From positions 1 through 8,354 of the forward strand of contig JANYBR010000167.1 in NCBI GenBank assembly GCA_025360685.1: a stretch of 8,354 bases of DNA. Direction: 5' to 3'. The notes beneath the pieces were generated by a model that was given only the letters and a program-made list of their open reading frames with translations, was not told where the DNA came from and ran no database searches. Source of the stretch: Pseudomonadota bacterium (GTDB lineage Bacteria; Pseudomonadota; Alphaproteobacteria; Micropepsales; Micropepsaceae). Made by a program: the position numbers and the translations under genes. Position 1 is the stretch's first letter. Each line of letters opens with the position of its first letter. This document shows positions 6,078 through 8,354 of the stretch, piece after piece.

Positions 6078-6545
6078 TCACCAATAGCGGTCCATCAGTT
6101 CCTTCGACCAGGCCGGTTCGCGTACTTCGCCGCGTGGGAGAAACCCTGTCATGACGGGCTTGACGTCGAGTACCGGCGTGCCGTCGATGGCGTCCAGGCC
6201 CTTCACCTTGAGGTTCAGCCCGTCGGCGGAAAGAAGTCGGCAGACAGTCACGCCGATGCGGTTCGGCCGGCCCTTGCCGCGTTGGGCGAAGATGCCGACC
6301 AGCGGCCAGTCCGTCCGCCCGCGCGGATGGCGCGCACCGCGGTTGATCTCTTCGTCCGCTACCTGGTCGAAATGGAAAACGACTTCAATGTGGGAGAAGT
6401 CGCCAAGGCTGGCGGTGGCTTCGGGTTGGAACTGCGCCGGGTCGAGCGCGATGGTGCACCCCACCGCGTCCCAGTCATCGTCGATCGGTTCCTTGCGTCC
6501 GCCACGCACATGTCCGATGGCGCGCAATCGGATTGTTTCGGACAC
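6078..6545 (-). CDS. trmO: TrmO/TsaA-domain SAM-dependent tRNA methyltransferase
   Basis: The 155-residue protein is a single TsaA-like (YaeB/TrmO) domain. In E. coli, TrmO methylates N6-threonylcarbamoyladenosine at position 37 of threonine tRNAs with S-adenosylmethionine. Visible blocks are LGDFSHIEVVFHF (47-59), RHPRGR (72-77), VGIFAQRGKGRPNRIG (83-98) and LDAIDGTPVLDVKPV (117-131). The RPNRIG block has Arg where E. coli TrmO has Pro, a variant I recall in a short-form subfamily. The C-terminal extension of the 235-residue E. coli protein is missing, so the exact substrate is inferred. The start is GTG at 6545: GGGAG lies 8 nt upstream on the coding strand, and no better-placed ATG exists. 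It is monocistronic here, pointing away from mraZ. Confidence 0.85.
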   Translation of the reverse strand: MSETIRLRAIGHVRGGRKEPIDDDWDAVGCTIALDPAQFQPEATASLGDFSHIEVVFHFDQVADEEINRGARHPRGRTDWPLVGIFAQRGKGRPNRIGVTVCRLLSADGLNLKVKGLDAIDGTPVLDVKPVMTGFLPRGEVREPAWSKELMDRYW

Positions 6546-6843
6546 GCGATTTGCTCCCGGAATTTCGACGCTTCATGCTCCCGCCGCGGCGTGCACGCCA
6601 TGGATAGTTGTGCATGGGGCAGGGCGACGCTGGGCATGGCGCCGGTGGGTGCAACGCCTGCGTGTGGGCTGGAAGTCCTATAGCGTGATTTGGGAAAAAA
6701 ATCAGGGCAGGCTTTTTAACGGATTATTTACCTCGGTTAAGGCACTGTTGCCAGGTTGCTTGTTTGTTCCAGTACCACCACAGCTAGACGAGTCGATTCC
6801 ATAGGTAGATGCCACAACCCCCTCAAATTCCTACGTTTTTTGA
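6546..6843. other. intergenic region between trmO and the mraZ promoter, no gene seen
   Basis: No open frame here has a recognisable product. From about 6680 the base composition turns AT-rich. Small inverted repeats occur, TGATTT/AAATCA (6686-6704) and TTAAC/GTTAA (about 6716-6740), without a clear terminator pattern. The region must hold the trmO promoter on the - strand, but I could not place it. Confidence 0.5.
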
Positions 6844-6873
6844 TTGACCGAAGCGCTTATCCCATGCTATCCC
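6844..6873 (+). promoter_or_regulatory. candidate promoter of the mraZ-rsmH operon
   Basis: TTGACCG (6844-6850) and GCTATCCC (6866-6873) are separated by 15 bp. This resembles the Caulobacter housekeeping promoter pattern (TTGACGS, then GCTANAWC), with slightly longer spacing. Transcription would begin about 6880 and leave a leader of nearly 90 nt. The -10 is covered by the TCCCA repeat operator, which fits repression by MraZ. Confidence 0.55.
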
Positions 6874-6884
6874 ATACCGTCCCA
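6860..6884 (-). promoter_or_regulatory. three MraZ boxes (TGGGA every 10 bp on the - strand)
   Basis: TCCCA occurs at 6860-6864, 6870-6874 and 6880-6884, an exact 10-bp period with 5-bp spacers; on the - strand this reads TGGGA-N5-TGGGA-N5-TGGGA. E. coli MraZ binds TGGGN direct repeats with 5-bp spacers upstream of its own gene. One helical turn per box puts all three on one face of the DNA. They overlap the predicted -10 and start site, so binding should block transcription. Confidence 0.88.
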
Positions 6885-6911
6885 GTCGCTTGATCTGAGG
6901 CCTTGCCGGCC

Positions 6912-6930
6912 CGGGCGGTCGATCCGCCCG
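6912..6930. promoter_or_regulatory. 7-bp GC hairpin in the mraZ leader
   Basis: CGGGCGG (6912-6918) and CCGCCCG (6924-6930) pair perfectly around TCGAT. It lies between the predicted mraZ transcription start and the AGGGGG ribosome binding site region (6949-6954). It is followed by AAAGCCCCTT rather than a T-run, so it is more likely a leader structure than a terminator. Confidence 0.4.
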
Positions 6931-6967
6931 AAAGCCCCTTGGGACGCGAGGGGGATTAGCGCGTTTC

Positions 6968-7441
6968 ATGACCATCCAGCCGTTCATGTCCACGGTGATG
7001 GGTTCGCTCGATAGCAAAGGGCGCGTCTGCATTCCTGCGCCCTGGCGCCAGATCCTCAACGCGCAAAACACCACCGGCGTCTACATCTGCCCGTCCTTCT
7101 TCGAAGGCGCGCTCGAAGGTTTCGGCCAGGGCGTGCTCGATGCGCTGCATGCGCGGCTGTCTTCGCTCGATCCGTTCATGTCGCCGGCGCACGATGATGC
7201 GGCCTTCGCGATCATTTCGCGCACGCAGCTGCTGCCGACAGACGAGCCGGGCAGGGTGCGTCTGCCCGACGCGATGATCGAACATGCCGGACTGAAGGAC
7301 AAAATCGTCTTCGTCGGCATGTCGCAGAAATTCCAGATCTGGGATGCGGAACGCTTTGCACCCATCGACGCCGAACGCATCGCGCGCATGAAGGCGATGC
7401 GCGAACGCGAGATCGCCAAGCTGGCGGCGGGTGGCGCATGA
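6968..7441 (+). CDS. mraZ: MraZ, transcriptional regulator of the division/cell-wall cluster
   Basis: The 157-residue protein is a two-domain SpoVT-AbrB-type DNA-binding protein that assembles into rings and represses its own dcw promoter. Both half-domains carry the DxxGRxxxP motif: LDSKGRVCIPAPWR (14-27) and DEPGRVRLP (92-100), the second followed by AGLKDKIVFVGMSQKFQIWD (107-126). The C-terminus is a charged helix typical of the family. ATG 6968 leaves 13 residues before LDSKGR, slightly more than usual. Met7 (6986) is an alternative, and no in-frame start lies further upstream before the GGGG tract. AGGGGG at 6949-6954 is 13 nt from the ATG, a long spacing that could mean weak initiation. 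The stop overlaps rsmH by four bases (ATGA), which indicates translational coupling. TGGGA boxes lie over the promoter upstream. Confidence 0.96.
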   Translation: MTIQPFMSTVMGSLDSKGRVCIPAPWRQILNAQNTTGVYICPSFFEGALEGFGQGVLDALHARLSSLDPFMSPAHDDAAFAIISRTQLLPTDEPGRVRLPDAMIEHAGLKDKIVFVGMSQKFQIWDAERFAPIDAERIARMKAMREREIAKLAAGGA

Positions 7442-8352
7442 GCGGCCATCTTCCCGTGATGTTGAAGGAAGTCCTCGCGCTGCTTTCGCCCAAGGATGGC
7501 GAGCACTATGTCGACGGCACCTTTGGCGGCGGCGGCTACACGCGCGCGATCCTCGAAGCAGCCGACTGCAGAGTGCTCGGCATCGACCGCGATCCCGATG
7601 CCATCGCGCGTGGCCAGGAGCTCGTGGCGCAGTTCGGCGGCCGTCTCACGCTGGTGCAGGGCGAGTTCTCGCATCTCGATACCTTGCTGGGCGGCGCGCG
7701 CACCAATGGCGTGGTGCTCGATCTCGGTGTCTCGTCGTTTCAGTTCGACGAGCCGGAACGCGGCTTCTCCTTCCGCGCCGACGGTCCGCTCGACATGCGC
7801 ATGAGCCGCGAAGGCCGCAGCGCCGCCGACTTCGTCAACACGACCGACGAAAAGACATTGACGCAGGTGATCTCGCGCCTTGGCGAGGAACACAACGCTC
7901 GCCGCATCGCACGCGCCATCATCGCCGCGCGGCCGGTGACGACGACCGCGCAGCTGGCCGAGATCGTCAAGACCGCCCAGGGCCCGGCGGCCGCACGCCT
8001 CGCTATCCATCCCGCGACGCGCACTTTTCAGGCCCTGCGCATTCATGTGAACGATGAGCTCGGCGAACTCGAACGCGGCCTTGAAGCGTCGCAAGCATCG
8101 CTTGCTCCTGGCGGACGGCTGGTCGTGGTCGCGTTCCACTCGCTCGAGGACCGCATCGTCAAGCAGTTTCTCAGCCGCCGCAGCACGGCGGCGCCGCGCG
8201 CCTCGCGCCATGCACCCGAAACGCGCCGCGCCCACGATGCGGCGTTCAGGCTTCTCACCAGCCGTCCGCAGACACCGGACGGGACGGAAATTCAGTCCAA
8301 TCCCCGCGCGCGATCTGCCCGACTGCGCGCGGCTGTTCGCATCGCGGCCTAG
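7438..8352 (+). CDS. rsmH: RsmH, 16S rRNA (cytosine-1402 N4)-methyltransferase
   Basis: The complete 304-residue enzyme methylates N4 of C1402 in the 16S rRNA decoding centre using S-adenosylmethionine. It shows the N-terminal HLPVMLKEVL (4-13), the SAM loop DGTFGGGGYTRAIL (26-39) with GIDRD (48-52), DLGVSSFQFDEPERGFSF (95-112), GPLDMRM (116-122), HPATRTFQALRIHVNDEL (191-208), VVAFHSLEDRIVK (230-242) and the terminal NPRARSARLRA (288-298). The length is usual for the family. ATG 7438 overlaps the mraZ stop, so the two are translated from one mRNA; a purine-rich stretch inside mraZ (GGCGGGTGG, 7427-7435) can serve the start. The TAG stop at 8350 is followed by GA at the window edge, probably the beginning of the next dcw gene's leader (ftsL by analogy, not visible). 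Confidence 0.97.
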   Translation: MSGHLPVMLKEVLALLSPKDGEHYVDGTFGGGGYTRAILEAADCRVLGIDRDPDAIARGQELVAQFGGRLTLVQGEFSHLDTLLGGARTNGVVLDLGVSSFQFDEPERGFSFRADGPLDMRMSREGRSAADFVNTTDEKTLTQVISRLGEEHNARRIARAIIAARPVTTTAQLAEIVKTAQGPAAARLAIHPATRTFQALRIHVNDELGELERGLEASQASLAPGGRLVVVAFHSLEDRIVKQFLSRRSTAAPRASRHAPETRRAHDAAFRLLTSRPQTPDGTEIQSNPRARSARLRAAVRIAA

Positions 8353-8354
8353 GA

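Noticed and set aside
5395..6084. Long open frame on the - strand (229 codons) across the gene-free region
   Set aside because: It runs through both hairpin-rich repeat blocks, has Arg/Ser/Pro-rich low-complexity composition, no domain and no ribosome binding site; open frames of this length are common in GC-rich DNA.
6686..6717. Hairpin TGATTT/AAATCA followed by T5 as a + strand terminator
   Set aside because: No + strand gene ends upstream, the stem is AT-rich and weak, and the T-run is 8 nt beyond the stem.
7081..8235. 384-codon open frame on the - strand opposite mraZ and rsmH
   Set aside because: It is antisense to two strongly recognised genes; its Arg/Ala/Glu-rich translation has no family resemblance.
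1..8354. CRISPR array, tRNA gene or transposase
   Set aside because: No regularly spaced long direct repeats, no tRNA-like fold with conserved arms, and no transposase or integrase motifs were seen on either strand.

Overview
The window looks like a GC-rich alphaproteobacterial chromosome. The evidence is an alpha-type 3' end of the RNase P RNA, the start of a division/cell-wall (dcw) cluster (mraZ-rsmH), and a TTGACC/GCTATCCC promoter resembling the Caulobacter housekeeping type. The genus cannot be told from the sequence alone.

Layout. Positions 1-148 are the 3' part of rnpB (+ strand, 5' end outside the window). At 375-833 lies a RelE/ParE-type toxin gene (+) facing an antitoxin-like gene (-); the two are convergent and overlap by 6 bp at their stops. 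At 917-1738 is an alpha/beta-hydrolase (+), which converges on a DUF1810 gene (1770-2198, -). The two stops are joined by three copies of a 14-bp repeat that carry a stop in all six frames. From 2243 to 5155 two genes read leftward: a secretin outer-membrane channel with an AMIN-like N-terminal domain, and upstream of it a secreted S53 (sedolisin-type) peptidase. Between these two genes are two mutually exclusive hairpins. Positions 5156-6077 hold no convincing gene: a promoter candidate for the peptidase, an AT-richer stretch, a hairpin-rich GC block (about 5495-5830) and a 149-bp branched palindromic element (5856-6004). A trmO/TsaA-type tRNA methyltransferase gene follows (6078-6545, -, GTG start). 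After 422 bp without a gene the dcw cluster begins: mraZ (6968-7441) and rsmH (7438-8352) overlap by ATGA. A promoter upstream of mraZ is covered by three 10-bp-spaced TCCCA (TGGGA on the other strand) boxes, the expected MraZ autorepression operator.

How the parts relate. rnpB and mraZ are conserved housekeeping landmarks, and as I recall they are close neighbours in many alphaproteobacteria. Here about 6.8 kb of accessory genes and repeats lies between them, so this interval looks like a place where genes have accumulated. The secretin and secreted peptidase may form an export unit, but no other secretion or pilus gene is in the window. mraZ and rsmH are one transcription unit that probably continues into ftsL beyond the window.
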